Source: Pusillimonas sp.
GTDB lineage: Bacteria > Pseudomonadota > Gammaproteobacteria > Burkholderiales > Burkholderiaceae_B
Direction of reading: 5' to 3'
NCBI RefSeq assembly: GCF_029263785.1
Contig: NZ_JAJUFE010000004.1
Span: forward strand, 1 to 64,000
Length of the DNA stretch: 64,000 nt
Below the pieces are notes generated by a model. That model was not told the origin of the DNA. It did no database searches and saw only the letters and a list, made by a program, of their open reading frames with translations. Position numbers and translations under genes: made by a program. Shown here one piece after another: positions 8,972 to 24,367 of the stretch; positions within the stretch are counted from its first letter, which is position 1, and every line of letters starts with the position of its first letter.

Positions 8972-10498
8972 CTATTCTAGCATAGAAGACGGGCGGCGCG
9001 GAACAATAAGCACCAGAACAAACGCAAGGACAGCCGCCACAATCATCCCCAGGTACACATTCTGTGTTGCCGCATCGAAGGCTGATCGCAAATAATCTGC
9101 GCCTGATGCGTCGAGGATGTCCGACTGCAATGCACCAACCACGGTGCTGACGTCGGGCACCGCGTCACTGACCTCCGGCGGCGCGGCAGTCAGCCGGCTC
9201 ACCATCACCGAATTGAACAGCGCACCGGCCAACGCTGCTCCAAGGCTCTGTCCCAAATAGCGCGACCACATATTCGTGCTCGTCGCGACACCGCGCTTCG
9301 CCCAGGGAACAATGGATTGAAGTCCAACCAGCAGTGGGGTAGAGATCAGCCCGAAGCCCGCGCCCAAGACAATCTGATCCAGCACAATCAGCCAGTAAGA
9401 AGGACGCTCGGGAAATGATGTAAAACCGGCGATCGCCGCTACCATCAGCCCGGCACCTATCAATGCAGTGTCCCGAAAGCCGATGCGAAGATACAGCCGA
9501 TCTGAACAGGACGACGACGTAACCCATCCCACGCACATGCTGGCCAGAACAAGACCTGCGGCGATGGGTCCAAGCCCCAATGCCGCTTGTGCGTATACCG
9601 GCAAATACGCCCCCGGGGCCATCATGACCATGCCCATTCCAAGCATCGCCAGATTGGAGCCGAGCATGACGCGATGGCGCCACACCCAACCGGGCATGAT
9701 GGGCTCTGTTGCAAGCCGCTCCCGAACTATTGTCGCGATGATGAGGACCACAGCCAGGCCAAATGTCAGCAGACTTGGGCCGGACAGCCACGGCCACGCA
9801 TTTCCTCCTTGCAACAGACCAAAGACACCGGCCGAACCGGCCAGCATCATGAGGACAGCGCCGGCGTAATCGATGTCGTGACGCTGTTTGGGCGGCTTCT
9901 CATGCAGAAACTTCACAATCAGGACCATCGCAGCCAGTCCGATCGGCAAGTTGATCAGGAACACCCACCGCCAGGTTGCATACTCGGCAAAAGCACCACC
10001 CAGGGTCGGACCAAGTATGGCTGCCACGCCCCACACGCTGGAGAGCCAACCTTGTACCCTGCCCCTTTCCCGTATGGAGTAGAGATCCCCTGCAAGGGTA
10101 TTGACGCACGCCATGATGGACCCCGCGCCCAGACCCTGAATACCGCGAAAAACAATCAGCGGCACCATTTCCCAGGCCAGGGCACACGCAGCGGATCCCA
10201 GCAGGAACAAGGATGTACCGCCAATCAGGACAGGCTTTCGGCCATAAAGGTCGGCCAGCTTTCCGTAGATAGGTATGGTTACTGTCTGCCCGAGCAGATA
10301 AATCGAAAACAGCCAGCTGAAGTGTTCGAATCCACCCAGGTCGCCCACGATTTGAGGCACTGCGGTAGCGACGATTGTGATGTCCATGGCGGCCAGGGCC
10401 ATAGTCAACATCAGTGCCGCCAAGATCCAGCCCCTGCGCGCAATAACCGGGGCATCCGGAGCGGCATCAAGTGAGCTTGAGGGTGGCTGTGCAGTCAT
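8972..10498 (-). CDS. DHA2-family (14-helix) MFS drug exporter
   Basis: 508 residues with about 14 hydrophobic helices. Motif A is GKLADLYGRKPVLI in the helix 2-3 loop, and the motif C region AAILGPTLGGAFAEY in helix 5 is characteristic of proton-driven antiporters. The N-terminal membrane-embedded acidic motif D is ALAAMDITIVATAVPQI. Related proteins (EmrB, QacA, Bcr-type DHA2) expel drugs and dyes; the substrate is unknown. No membrane-fusion partner gene is adjacent, which suggests it works alone in the inner membrane. The ATG at 10498 follows a palindromic leader. Confidence 0.87.
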   Translation of the reverse strand: MTAQPPSSSLDAAPDAPVIARRGWILAALMLTMALAAMDITIVATAVPQIVGDLGGFEHFSWLFSIYLLGQTVTIPIYGKLADLYGRKPVLIGGTSLFLLGSAACALAWEMVPLIVFRGIQGLGAGSIMACVNTLAGDLYSIRERGRVQGWLSSVWGVAAILGPTLGGAFAEYATWRWVFLINLPIGLAAMVLIVKFLHEKPPKQRHDIDYAGAVLMMLAGSAGVFGLLQGGNAWPWLSGPSLLTFGLAVVLIIATIVRERLATEPIMPGWVWRHRVMLGSNLAMLGMGMVMMAPGAYLPVYAQAALGLGPIAAGLVLASMCVGWVTSSSCSDRLYLRIGFRDTALIGAGLMVAAIAGFTSFPERPSYWLIVLDQIVLGAGFGLISTPLLVGLQSIVPWAKRGVATSTNMWSRYLGQSLGAALAGALFNSVMVSRLTAAPPEVSDAVPDVSTVVGALQSDILDASGADYLRSAFDAATQNVYLGMIVAAVLAFVLVLIVPRRPSSMLE

Positions 10499-10509
10499 AT
10501 GGTGGGGGT

Positions 10510-10530
10510 ATTTCCCGCAGGTCGGGAAAT
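10510..10530. promoter_or_regulatory. Palindrome in the leader of the DHA2 exporter
   Basis: ATTTCCCG and CGGGAAAT (8-bp arms, 5-bp centre) lie 11 bp before the exporter start. This could be a repressor operator or an mRNA hairpin. No regulator gene is adjacent. The rest of 10531-10771 shows no supported feature. Confidence 0.4.
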
Positions 10531-10771
10531 GAGTTGCTGCGTGGTTGTCGTCGTGGACATGAAATTAACACATGCCGCGCTTGCCAGACAGTCAGGCTTC
10601 CAACTTGCGGGCAAGCGGCAAACACCACGGCCCGCGCCTTGATAGCCCCTGCGGATAGGCATATAGTGACTAATGAAAAGCATTTGCGACACAGGGCTTC
10701 AATTTGGGGGAACGCCTATTGTTCCCACGTGGTCCGGCTACTGGCCGAACGCCTCACCAACGGAGGTTGTC

Positions 10772-13820
<3,049 letters not shown>

Positions 13821-13825
13821 GCCGG

Positions 13826-14507
13826 CTACTGCATCCTCACGACGTCCACGTCGTCGGGAGCCGTAAACTCAAACTCCGAAGCCTGAAGCTGAGGATTCGC
13901 CTGAATATTGGAAAGTTCGATGCGCGTCGTCTGACCGAAGGCATCCAGCAATAACAGGCGCGCGGGTAGTTCGTTGCGAAAACCGATGTCCACATGAGCA
14001 AAACCTGCATCAGACCCGCGAGGAGTCGCCCGCAACCATTCCAGACCATCGTCTTGAGGCAACGCCTTGACGTCGAAGGTGTCCTCAAGCGAGCCTGAGC
14101 CAAACAATATGGCCGCGGGCGAGGCACCAATAGATTGGTCTACCGAACGCTCGGTCACCTGCGCCAGGTCGGGGTCATACTGCAAGACATTATCGCCGTT
14201 CGAGACAATCAACTGTTCGTAGGGCTTAAGTACATGCCACCGAAATTTGCCGGGGCGCTGGAAGGAAAAACGGCCGGTCTGCTCGGGGCGGCTCTGGGCT
14301 TGTCCGCCAGTAGTTTGTTGCGTGAAATCACCCGTTGCCGACGTTACGTTTGAGACAAAGCTGCGCAGCTGTGCAGGCCCGTCTGCAGCAACAGCCGGAA
14401 CGAATGCGAGTGCAGCCACCATCATAAGCACCCTCCCCAGGAAGCGCGAAGCCGCCTTTAGTGGCACGCCAGCTTCCGGAGCTATGCAAGCGCTATTGAA
14501 AATCCGC

Positions 14508-14518
<11 letters not shown>
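13826..14518 (-). CDS. lolA: Outer-membrane lipoprotein carrier protein LolA
   Basis: 230 residues from the ATG at 14518, which overlaps the ftsK stop by 11 bp. The frame stays open upstream, but there it is antisense-free coding of ftsK in another frame, so the later start is preferred. A long n-region precedes a hydrophobic core ([19 protein letters not shown]) and an A-V-A-A-D cleavage site, giving periplasmic export. The mature part has the LolA pattern GDFTQQT...[13 protein letters not shown]. LolA ferries lipoproteins from LolCDE to LolB. An internal start at the paired methionines would give a shorter, more typical signal peptide. Confidence 0.92.
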
Positions 14519-18615
<4,097 letters not shown>

Positions 18616-18668
18616 GACGCTGCGGCGATCGATTAAACCGCCGCGAGCAGACACAAACAAAACAGACC

Positions 18669-18700
18669 CACAAACAACAAGGAATTCACAAACAACAAGG
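18669..18700. repeat. Direct repeat, two copies of a 14-bp unit
   Basis: CACAAACAACAAGG occurs at 18669-18682 and 18687-18700. The second copy forms part of the left arm of the adjacent terminator. Confidence 0.8.
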
Positions 18701-18742
18701 CCGGCGATTGCTCGCCGGCCTTGTTGAGTTTCTATTTTTTTT
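18694..18742 (+). terminator. Strong intrinsic terminator after trxB-smr
   Basis: A perfect 14-bp stem (18694-18707 with 18712-18725, TTGC loop) is followed by a T-rich run with eight consecutive Ts. From here to 18974 I find no gene, only scattered TGCA-containing motifs described in the findings. Confidence 0.92.
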
Positions 18743-18974
18743 GGGTACCGCTTAAGTGCATTATTGTGTGCCGATTTACCCGGCGTGCCCATGCAGGGCT
18801 TTGTCTCCTCACCTGCATGAACAGCATTCTGCACCATTCTCTTACATTGCACACCTAGGGAATGCACCTATATTGGGCGAAAACGCCTCAAATCGACTCG
18901 AATTTGCGCGTGAAGGCTCATATCAGCACAGATCGCAGCAACCTGGACCAGTGTGAAACACTCGGGCGATCGGG

Positions 18975-19271
18975 TCATATCTGCTGAAAGTTGTCGAAGT
19001 ATCGCTGAGTATCGCTCTGGGTGTAGGTGACCCCGGTTACCTTTGCCGCCGGGGGCCCCTTGTGCAGCCACGACAACATATGGTCGACTTGTTCGGGCTC
19101 GCCCTGCACAAGCACCTCGACCGACCCGTCAGGGGCATTGCGCACCCACCCGGTGACACCCAGAGAATGTGCCTGCCGGACAGTGGCCGCACGAAATCCC
19201 ACCCCCTGAACGCGGCCGGTAACACGTACTTCGAGGGTTTCTGTATTGTGGTTTGGCCCTAAATATTTCAT
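18975..19271 (-). CDS. acyP: Acylphosphatase
   Basis: 98 residues, the typical length. The phosphate-binding loop GRVQGVGFR holds the catalytic arginine, and the catalytic asparagine lies in VTGWVRNAPDGSVEV. It hydrolyses carboxyl-phosphate bonds in acyl phosphates in the cytoplasm. It stands alone on the minus strand between the trxB-smr terminator and the candidate sRNA region, so it probably has its own promoter in 19272-19330. Confidence 0.95.
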   Translation of the reverse strand: MKYLGPNHNTETLEVRVTGRVQGVGFRAATVRQAHSLGVTGWVRNAPDGSVEVLVQGEPEQVDHMLSWLHKGPPAAKVTGVTYTQSDTQRYFDNFQQI

Positions 19272-19365
19272 ACCGGAAGTTTACCGAAATTCATGCTTGG
19301 CCTGCCTATAGGTACAAATGCCGCTTTTATTGACCAAACGCAAGAAACCGGGCAATTCGTGCCGC

Positions 19366-19371
19366 TATAGT
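19366..19371 (+). promoter_or_regulatory. -10 element of the candidate sRNA
   Basis: TATAGT, 6 bp before the first stem of the candidate RNA. No consensus -35 lies at the right distance, so an activator may be needed. Confidence 0.4.
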
Positions 19372-19376
19372 GAAAG

Positions 19377-19460
19377 TGCCTGGTCGACAAGCGACGGCCA
19401 GGCAAGCTCTTTCATATGCTCTGGTAGTACCTTTAACGGGCCGCAAGGCCCGTTTTTTTT
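19377..19460 (+). ncRNA. Candidate small RNA with intrinsic terminator
   Basis: The interval has no open reading frame of note but shows three ordered signals. A -10 hexamer (TATAGT) predicts a start at about 19377. A 7-bp stem TGCCTGG/CCAGGCA (19377-19383 with 19398-19404) begins there. A 30-nt unpaired stretch follows, then the terminator hairpin ACGGGCC/GGCCCGT with a GCAA loop (19436-19453) and eight Ts. No plus-strand gene precedes this terminator, so it has nothing else to terminate. The layout (5' stem, open region, terminator with long U tail) is that of Hfq-binding regulatory RNAs of about 80 nt. Homology is not known to me. Confidence 0.55.
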
Positions 19461-19541
19461 GCCTGCCAGGGATTGCCTCAAGATTCCAGGGTCGGTAGGA
19501 TTGCCCCATCTGCATTCCGTACTTACGGATTCCTCCAGCGG

Positions 19542-19583
19542 ATTCCTTACTACTCATTCCTTACTACTCATTCCTTACTACTG
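19542..19583. repeat. Three tandem copies of a 14-bp repeat upstream of cytochrome b561
   Basis: ATTCCTTACTACTC is repeated three times head to tail (19542-19555, 19556-19569, 19570-19583; the last copy ends in G). It lies 31 bp before the cytochrome b561 start, in the presumed leader or promoter. Confidence 0.9.
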
Positions 19584-19613
19584 ATTCTTATGTAACTTCA
19601 CGTGGAGCCTTGG

Positions 19614-20135
19614 ATGACCAACGATAGCAAACAACGATACGGGTCGATTTCACGGATTTTTCACTGGCTCATGGCCATTTTGCTGGCCTGGCAACTATTG
19701 AAGATTTTTGATCGGATCGACGACGGTGAACATTGGGTGGGCGAGACCCTGGTTCCCTGGCACGTCTCCATAGGCTCAGTGCTGGCAGTGCTGATCATAT
19801 TGCGAGTTCTATGGGCGATAAAACAATGGGGCAATCGCCCCGAGCAGGACCCTGCAACTGTGGTCCTGGTGCGTCTGGGACATGGCTTGCTCTATGCAGG
19901 CATGATTCTCATGCCGCTAACCGGAATCCTGACCATGATCGGCAAAGGGTACGGCCTGGCACCTTTCGGTGTGCGTCTGGTCGCTAAAGGTGAAGAAATC
20001 CCCTGGATGGCCGGGCTTGGCAGCCTACACTCGCCCATTGCCTGGATCTTGCTGGTGTTGATACTTGGCCATATCTGCATCGCTTTGTATCACGCGTTGA
20101 TCAAAAAAGATGGGATACTGCAACGCATGCTGTAA
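19614..20135 (+). CDS. cybB: Cytochrome b561
   Basis: 173 residues with four membrane helices. The start at ATG 19614 is preferred because GTGGAG lies 6 nt upstream; a GTG at 19602 is in frame but sits on that site. Conserved histidines for two b hemes are seen in RIFHWLMA, VPWHVSIG, LHSPIAW and GHICIALYH. The family transfers electrons from ubiquinol in the inner membrane, and some members act as superoxide:ubiquinone oxidoreductases. Copy number of the upstream 14-bp repeats could influence its expression. Confidence 0.9.
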   Translation: MTNDSKQRYGSISRIFHWLMAILLAWQLLKIFDRIDDGEHWVGETLVPWHVSIGSVLAVLIILRVLWAIKQWGNRPEQDPATVVLVRLGHGLLYAGMILMPLTGILTMIGKGYGLAPFGVRLVAKGEEIPWMAGLGSLHSPIAWILLVLILGHICIALYHALIKKDGILQRML

Positions 20136-20161
20136 ACGTCTGCGTCACCTGCCTCCCACCC

Positions 20162-20860
20162 ATGAAAAACCTCTCCAAATACTTCATACGCGGCCTCATC
20201 GCCATCTTGCCGGTGGCGCTGACGCTTTATTTGCTGTTCGTATTCCTGTCCTGGAGCGAAAGGCTGGCATTTGCGGTACTGGGTCCTATCATTGGCGACA
20301 TTTATATCCCCGGAATGGGTCTGGCCGTAGCGGTCGTTTTCATTATCGGAGTCGGCTACTCGCTATCTTTGCGGCGCGTGCGGGGAATGGTGTCCCTGTT
20401 CGAGCTGCCATTCAACAATATCCCGGTCGTCAAGAGCATTTACTCTTCCGTCAAAAGCTTTGCGGACTATTTTTCTCCGGGCGGCGGCTCACAGGGCGGG
20501 CAGCAAGTGGTACTGTTGCGCTTGCCCGGACAACCATTGGAGCTCGTTGGCCTTGTCACGCGGCACGGCGTTGACGACCTTCCCGAGGGTTTTACCAAGG
20601 GCGACCGGGTCGCAGTTTATTTGCCCATGGGATATATGATCGGGGGCTACACCGTATTCGTACCCGCCGATTGGGTGCAACCTATTGAAATGTCCGTCGA
20701 AGAAGCCATGAGGTCGTCATTGATCGCGTGGATGGCTCGTTCCAACGTCTCAAAGTCTGAACCAGGTACACCTATGCCTCCGAAAGACGCTCACCCTGAA
20801 AACGACGTTCCAACCGAAAACGACGTTCCACCCGGAACAGAACCTACGGTCCGCCCATGA
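20162..20860 (+). CDS. DUF502 family membrane protein
   Basis: 232 residues. Two membrane helices lie in the first 70 residues (GLIAILPVALTLYLLFVFL; GLAVAVVFIIGVGYSL), followed by the family-typical IPVVKSIYSSVKSFADYF and a soluble domain. The C-terminal tail repeats E-N-D-V-P-x from an in-frame DNA repeat and looks disordered. The function is unknown. In many betaproteobacteria this family lies next to aspS, which is not the case here. It follows cytochrome b561 after 26 bp and may be co-transcribed. Confidence 0.87.
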   Translation: MKNLSKYFIRGLIAILPVALTLYLLFVFLSWSERLAFAVLGPIIGDIYIPGMGLAVAVVFIIGVGYSLSLRRVRGMVSLFELPFNNIPVVKSIYSSVKSFADYFSPGGGSQGGQQVVLLRLPGQPLELVGLVTRHGVDDLPEGFTKGDRVAVYLPMGYMIGGYTVFVPADWVQPIEMSVEEAMRSSLIAWMARSNVSKSEPGTPMPPKDAHPENDVPTENDVPPGTEPTVRP

Positions 20861-21022
20861 CTCTCACTTTCAAACGCGGCAGCCCGCCACCCTGATTGGC
20901 ACCACCATGGATTTCGCCGGGCGAGACGCCGGCCACTTCCGGCGCTTCTACTGGAGCCAGGAAGACAGGACGGGCATAATTCGTCCATTACCGTAAACCC
21001 GAACTCGTAAACCCGGACTCTT

Positions 21023-21367
21023 ATGAAACCTTACGTCATGACTTACGGCGCCTTGGGCATTGCCATCGTCCTGGAAGTGATCGGGACAACCATGCTTCAG
21101 AAATCCGAGCAGTTCACACGTCTGGTTCCGACCCTGACCATGGCTGTTTGCTATTTAAGCGCCTTTTACTTCCTGTCCATCGTCCTCAAATCCATGCCGG
21201 TAGGACTGGCCTACGCTATCTGGAGCGGACTTGGAATACTGCTGATTTCCATCATCGGATATGTGATGTTTGATCAGAAGCTGGACCTTGCGGCAATAAT
21301 CGGCCTGGGACTCATCGTTCTGGGAGTCATCATCGTCAATGGCTTCTCGAAGTCGATCAGCCACTAA
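21023..21367 (+). CDS. Small multidrug resistance (SMR/EmrE-type) exporter
   Basis: 114 residues with four membrane helices. The membrane-embedded glutamate essential for proton and cation exchange is present in AIVLEVIGTTMLQKSEQFT, and helix 3 has GLAYAIWSGLGI. It exports quaternary cations or related compounds as a dimer. The 162-bp gap upstream holds small inverted repeats, but I find no guanidine riboswitch motif. A second ATG at 21038 is possible. The gene ends a co-directional series that starts with cybB. Confidence 0.9.
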   Translation: MKPYVMTYGALGIAIVLEVIGTTMLQKSEQFTRLVPTLTMAVCYLSAFYFLSIVLKSMPVGLAYAIWSGLGILLISIIGYVMFDQKLDLAAIIGLGLIVLGVIIVNGFSKSISH

Positions 21368-21499
21368 CCCATGAATCGTGCAGGAAAGTAAAGGGCTTCG
21401 CAGACGAAGCATATCGACCCTTGACTTCAAAATAAACAATGCGATTCCCGGGCAGTGAGTTTTTGAACGCGCGGCACTGACTAATCAATCAGAGTTTAT

Positions 21500-22315
21500 T
21501 CAGCTTGGGTGCACTGGTACTGGAAGCCGCTGAAGCTCTTCATCGGCATATTCCTTGAGCTTCAAAACGTCTTCACGCATGGCCTGTACACCCTTGATTA
21601 TCTGCTTGGCACCGGCTGACAGCTTTTCGTTCGTACGCTTCAGTTCCCGGGCCAGGGCGTCGTACTCTGAAATGCCCACGCCGAGGATATCCGGGCTTTC
21701 AAGAACGTCTCCCAATTCGGTAAACGAAGCGTCAGACTTGGTGCCGGCCACGGAAAGCTGCAGTCGCAGATCATCTGCCCGTCTCTTTAACTGATTGTGC
21801 AGGCTCATTCTCAGGAACCATGAGTTGGCCTTCGAATACGTCTGAACGATCTGAAGCCTCAGCCGGGCATTGGAAATTATGGCTATCCGCGGCGCCAGGG
21901 TTCGATACACCGGAAAAGCTTGCTCGGAATAGACAAACTCCCAGTCTTGCGGCAGGGCTGCCGAAGCCTCGATAACGTCGGCAATCAAGGCATCCAGATC
22001 GTCCCATATCGCCTCGATTTCTATCTTGATGCTTTCCAGCATTACCCGAAGATCCTCGGCTTTGCTGGCTTGCTCTTTTTCCAGATCCAGTTTGTGCTTC
22101 CACATAACCAACGCGGCACTAGCCAGAATTGCGCCGATGGAGCCCACGGCCTGCACCCATGCAGCAGTGACGCCACTGCCAAAGAAATCGCGAACTGCGG
22201 GTATGTACAGCGCCGCCACCACTAGAAGGGCCACTGCGCAAAGTGAAATGGCAAGCCATGCCGACCATCTGAAAGATCCAGTTTTACCTGCGGGGTGCTT
22301 GAACATATTCGTCAC
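21500..22315 (-). CDS. Unknown membrane protein with coiled-coil domain
   Basis: 271 residues that I do not recognise. Two hydrophobic segments (about 18-37 and 52-72) are followed by a Glu/Lys-rich helical region beginning KHKLDLEKEQASKAEDLRVM. The C-terminal half is also helical, with heptad-like Leu and Ile spacing near 225-262. The topology suggests an inner-membrane hairpin with a cytoplasmic helical body. The gene is isolated, convergent with the SMR exporter, with no operon partner. An internal methionine at codon 4 is an alternative start. Upstream, 22316-22597 contains a 67-codon open frame of doubtful value and nothing else I can support. Confidence 0.65.
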   Translation of the reverse strand: MTNMFKHPAGKTGSFRWSAWLAISLCAVALLVVAALYIPAVRDFFGSGVTAAWVQAVGSIGAILASAALVMWKHKLDLEKEQASKAEDLRVMLESIKIEIEAIWDDLDALIADVIEASAALPQDWEFVYSEQAFPVYRTLAPRIAIISNARLRLQIVQTYSKANSWFLRMSLHNQLKRRADDLRLQLSVAGTKSDASFTELGDVLESPDILGVGISEYDALARELKRTNEKLSAGAKQIIKGVQAMREDVLKLKEYADEELQRLPVPVHPS

Positions 22316-22597
22316 TTAGCTGCCAGGATGGCATTGAGCGGCGCCAACGAAACACTAACGACAACGTATCCGTCGAAGCAAGTCCAGGAGTGCAACGGTC
22401 TTGATGCCGGTTGCACACCCAAGGCCGTTATGCCCGAACCATGCCGTGCCCAAGCTTCGGCGATTGTTTCACAGGAGGGCAGTTCGAATGTAAACACTCG
22501 CGCATGCACAGTCAATCCGGATATCCAAGTTGACTCTGGGCGTCACGATCAGTACAGCCACATCGTGAACCGGACCAAACCATCTTGGGCGAACTAC

Positions 22598-22996
22598 CTA
22601 TCCAGCCGTCGGCAACTTGGCGACGACCTTGATCTCAAAGTCATACCCATAGAGCCAGGTTACGCCCACGACGGTGAGTGCCGGATAAGGAGCGTCGCCC
22701 CAATAGTTGAGCAGTACCGACCAGGTCTCCTCAGCCCTGGATGCGGGATCCACCATGAATATGGTCACATCCACCACGTCATCAAAGCTGCAGCCCGCCT
22801 CTGCCAAGATTGCGTTCAAGTTGTCGAAAGCCTGACGAACTTGCGCCTTCAATCCTTGCTGCGGCGAACCGTCGTCCAGACTCCCCACTTGCCCTGACAC
22901 AAACAGAAATCCGTTTGATCGGACCGCTGCCGAATACCGGTTTCTCTCATACAACGCCTGGCGTCCAGGCAAAAAAACTGCGTCGCGTGCTGTCAT
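22598..22996 (-). CDS. RidA (YjgF/YER057c/UK114) family protein
   Basis: 132 residues with the family fold pattern: G-F-L-F-V-S-G-Q near 30, QVRQAFDNLNAILAEAG in the middle, and P-A-L-T near 104. Canonical RidA enzymes hydrolyse reactive 2-aminoacrylate imines using an arginine in the P-x-R-S-C segment. Here that position reads P-A-L-T-V, so the arginine is absent, pointing to one of the non-RidA subfamilies without proven deaminase activity. It lies 58 bp downstream of an SDR gene on the same strand and is probably co-regulated with it by the divergent TetR gene. Confidence 0.85.
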   Translation of the reverse strand: MTARDAVFLPGRQALYERNRYSAAVRSNGFLFVSGQVGSLDDGSPQQGLKAQVRQAFDNLNAILAEAGCSFDDVVDVTIFMVDPASRAEETWSVLLNYWGDAPYPALTVVGVTWLYGYDFEIKVVAKLPTAG

Positions 22997-23054
22997 GGAT
23001 TAGCTCCCTACCGACCGTTCTGGTCAGCAACAGATTCAATAGCCCATCGAATTT

Positions 23055-24023
23055 TCAGACGACTGCGCCGATCAGCTCCTCGCTTTTACTCCAAAGCCGC
23101 TCGGCGTTGTCAGGGTCAAGCGCATATTTCCTCACGCCATCTGCAAACGGATTTGCTGTTTCGTTGATTTCCGCGACTGCGCAATCTTCAAGGTAGTGCC
23201 CTCCGATCCTATCCTTATCCGCGACGACTGCTGCCCAGATCGACGTCGCCGCCGCTTGTGAAATTTCTTTCAGCACCGGCGCAGGCAAACCCACATCGGC
23301 ACGTGCCTTTCGCACCGTTTCGAATAGGCTCTGAAGCTCTTCTTGTGAGAAGTGGCGGGCAAGTTCCGTCAGACTGTTCCCGGGCATCACTGAAGCAGCT
23401 CGAATTCCACGGTCGCGATGCCGTCCGTCAAAGGCCAACGCAAAGAGCGCGTTGGCCGTCTTCGATCGGCCATAGGCGACAAACGGGTCGTAGGCCTGCC
23501 GCTCAAAATTCAGATCTTCCAGATCGATGTCAGCAACACGATGAGCCTGAGACGAAAGCACCACCAGACGTCCGGCATCCCCAAGCATTGATTCAATCCC
23601 ATTGATGAATGCAAAATGACCGATATGGTTGATGCCGAATTGGGTTTCAAAACCATCGGCGGTACGGCCAAACGGCGTTGCCATTACCCCCGCGTTCGCA
23701 ATAATTGCATTGAATGTCCATCCGCTATTCAAAAGTTCATTCGCGCACGTGCGGACGCTCTGCAGCGATGCCAGGTCAAGCTCGATCAGATCAAGGCGAC
23801 CCGCAGCTTCCGGCGCCGATTCACGAATGAATGATGTAGCCGCTTTGGCCTTGGCCAGATCCCTGACAGCGCCGACAACCGTTGCGCCATGGCACACTAG
23901 CGAACGAGCAGTTTCCAAACCTATTCCCGACGATATGCCCGTAATCAGGTATCGCTGACCATTCAGGTCGGTATCAGCAAGCACCATGTCGGCGGTTGAT
24001 TGTGCGCCTGATGTCGTAATCAT
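23055..24023 (-). CDS. SDR family oxidoreductase
   Basis: A 322-residue classical short-chain dehydrogenase. The nucleotide motif is TGISSGIG near 28-35, NAG appears in IIANAGVM, and the catalytic Ser, Tyr and Lys lie in VVLSSQAHR and YGRSK. The spacing and the DLNFE segment resemble retinol-dehydrogenase/WWOX-like SDRs that act on aldehydes or ketones; the substrate is unknown. The gene is divergent from a TetR regulator and followed by the RidA-like gene, so a small inducible detoxification unit is likely. Confidence 0.85.
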   Translation of the reverse strand: MITTSGAQSTADMVLADTDLNGQRYLITGISSGIGLETARSLVCHGATVVGAVRDLAKAKAATSFIRESAPEAAGRLDLIELDLASLQSVRTCANELLNSGWTFNAIIANAGVMATPFGRTADGFETQFGINHIGHFAFINGIESMLGDAGRLVVLSSQAHRVADIDLEDLNFERQAYDPFVAYGRSKTANALFALAFDGRHRDRGIRAASVMPGNSLTELARHFSQEELQSLFETVRKARADVGLPAPVLKEISQAAATSIWAAVVADKDRIGGHYLEDCAVAEINETANPFADGVRKYALDPDNAERLWSKSEELIGAVV

Positions 24024-24138
24024 TTTGTGTCCTTATCAATTGACGTTAGTTAAAGTTCAACGTCGTCCAGTATCAAATTTCCATTCCGCCGATCACGCCA
24101 CCTGCTTTGCAGCCTTTGTTCCGTGCCGCTTGGGATCA

Positions 24139-24261
24139 GGCCAGTGCTGCAACTTCCTCGAGCGTCGCAATGCGTCGGATGGCGCCGTTGGCGGAAACAA
24201 CATGCGCCGCCTCAGTAGTGCGCAAAAGGGCTACCTCACCTTCAGATGTTTTCTTGATGGC
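24139..24261 (-). pseudogene. Possible gene remnant: open frame without a start
   Basis: Reading leftward, 41 codons stay open to a TGA at 24138-24136 with a protein-like composition (segment AAHVVSANGAIRRIATLEEV). There is no ATG or GTG in frame, and a stop lies just upstream. It could be the tail of a lost gene. Otherwise 24024-24367 is the intergenic region between the SDR and TetR genes. Confidence 0.2.
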
Positions 24262-24278
24262 TCACTCAACCAAATAAC

Positions 24279-24292
24279 GTAATGATCATTAC
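24279..24292. promoter_or_regulatory. Palindromic operator candidate between SDR and TetR genes
   Basis: GTAATGATCATTAC is a perfect 14-bp palindrome, flanked by two copies of ATAACGT (24274-24280 and 24294-24300). It lies 76 bp upstream of the TetR start. TetR repressors usually bind such sites in the shared promoter region. Confidence 0.65.
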
Positions 24293-24367
24293 AATAACGT
24301 TCGGTATGATATGTGTCAATCACTTTTAAGCACATGGTGGTATTGATTCAATGAAGAAGGCTCACTG

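Noticed and set aside
20861-21000. Minus-strand open stretch resembling a protein tail (PVFLAPVEAPEVAGVSPGEI)
   Set aside because: No start codon and a stop close upstream; too short to call a remnant.
20861-21022. Possible guanidine riboswitch before the SMR exporter
   Set aside because: The hairpins present lack ACGR loops and the class I and III conserved motifs.
22312-22515. 67-codon minus-strand frame before the unknown membrane protein
   Set aside because: No recognised family, weak ribosome site and odd composition; possible but unsupported.
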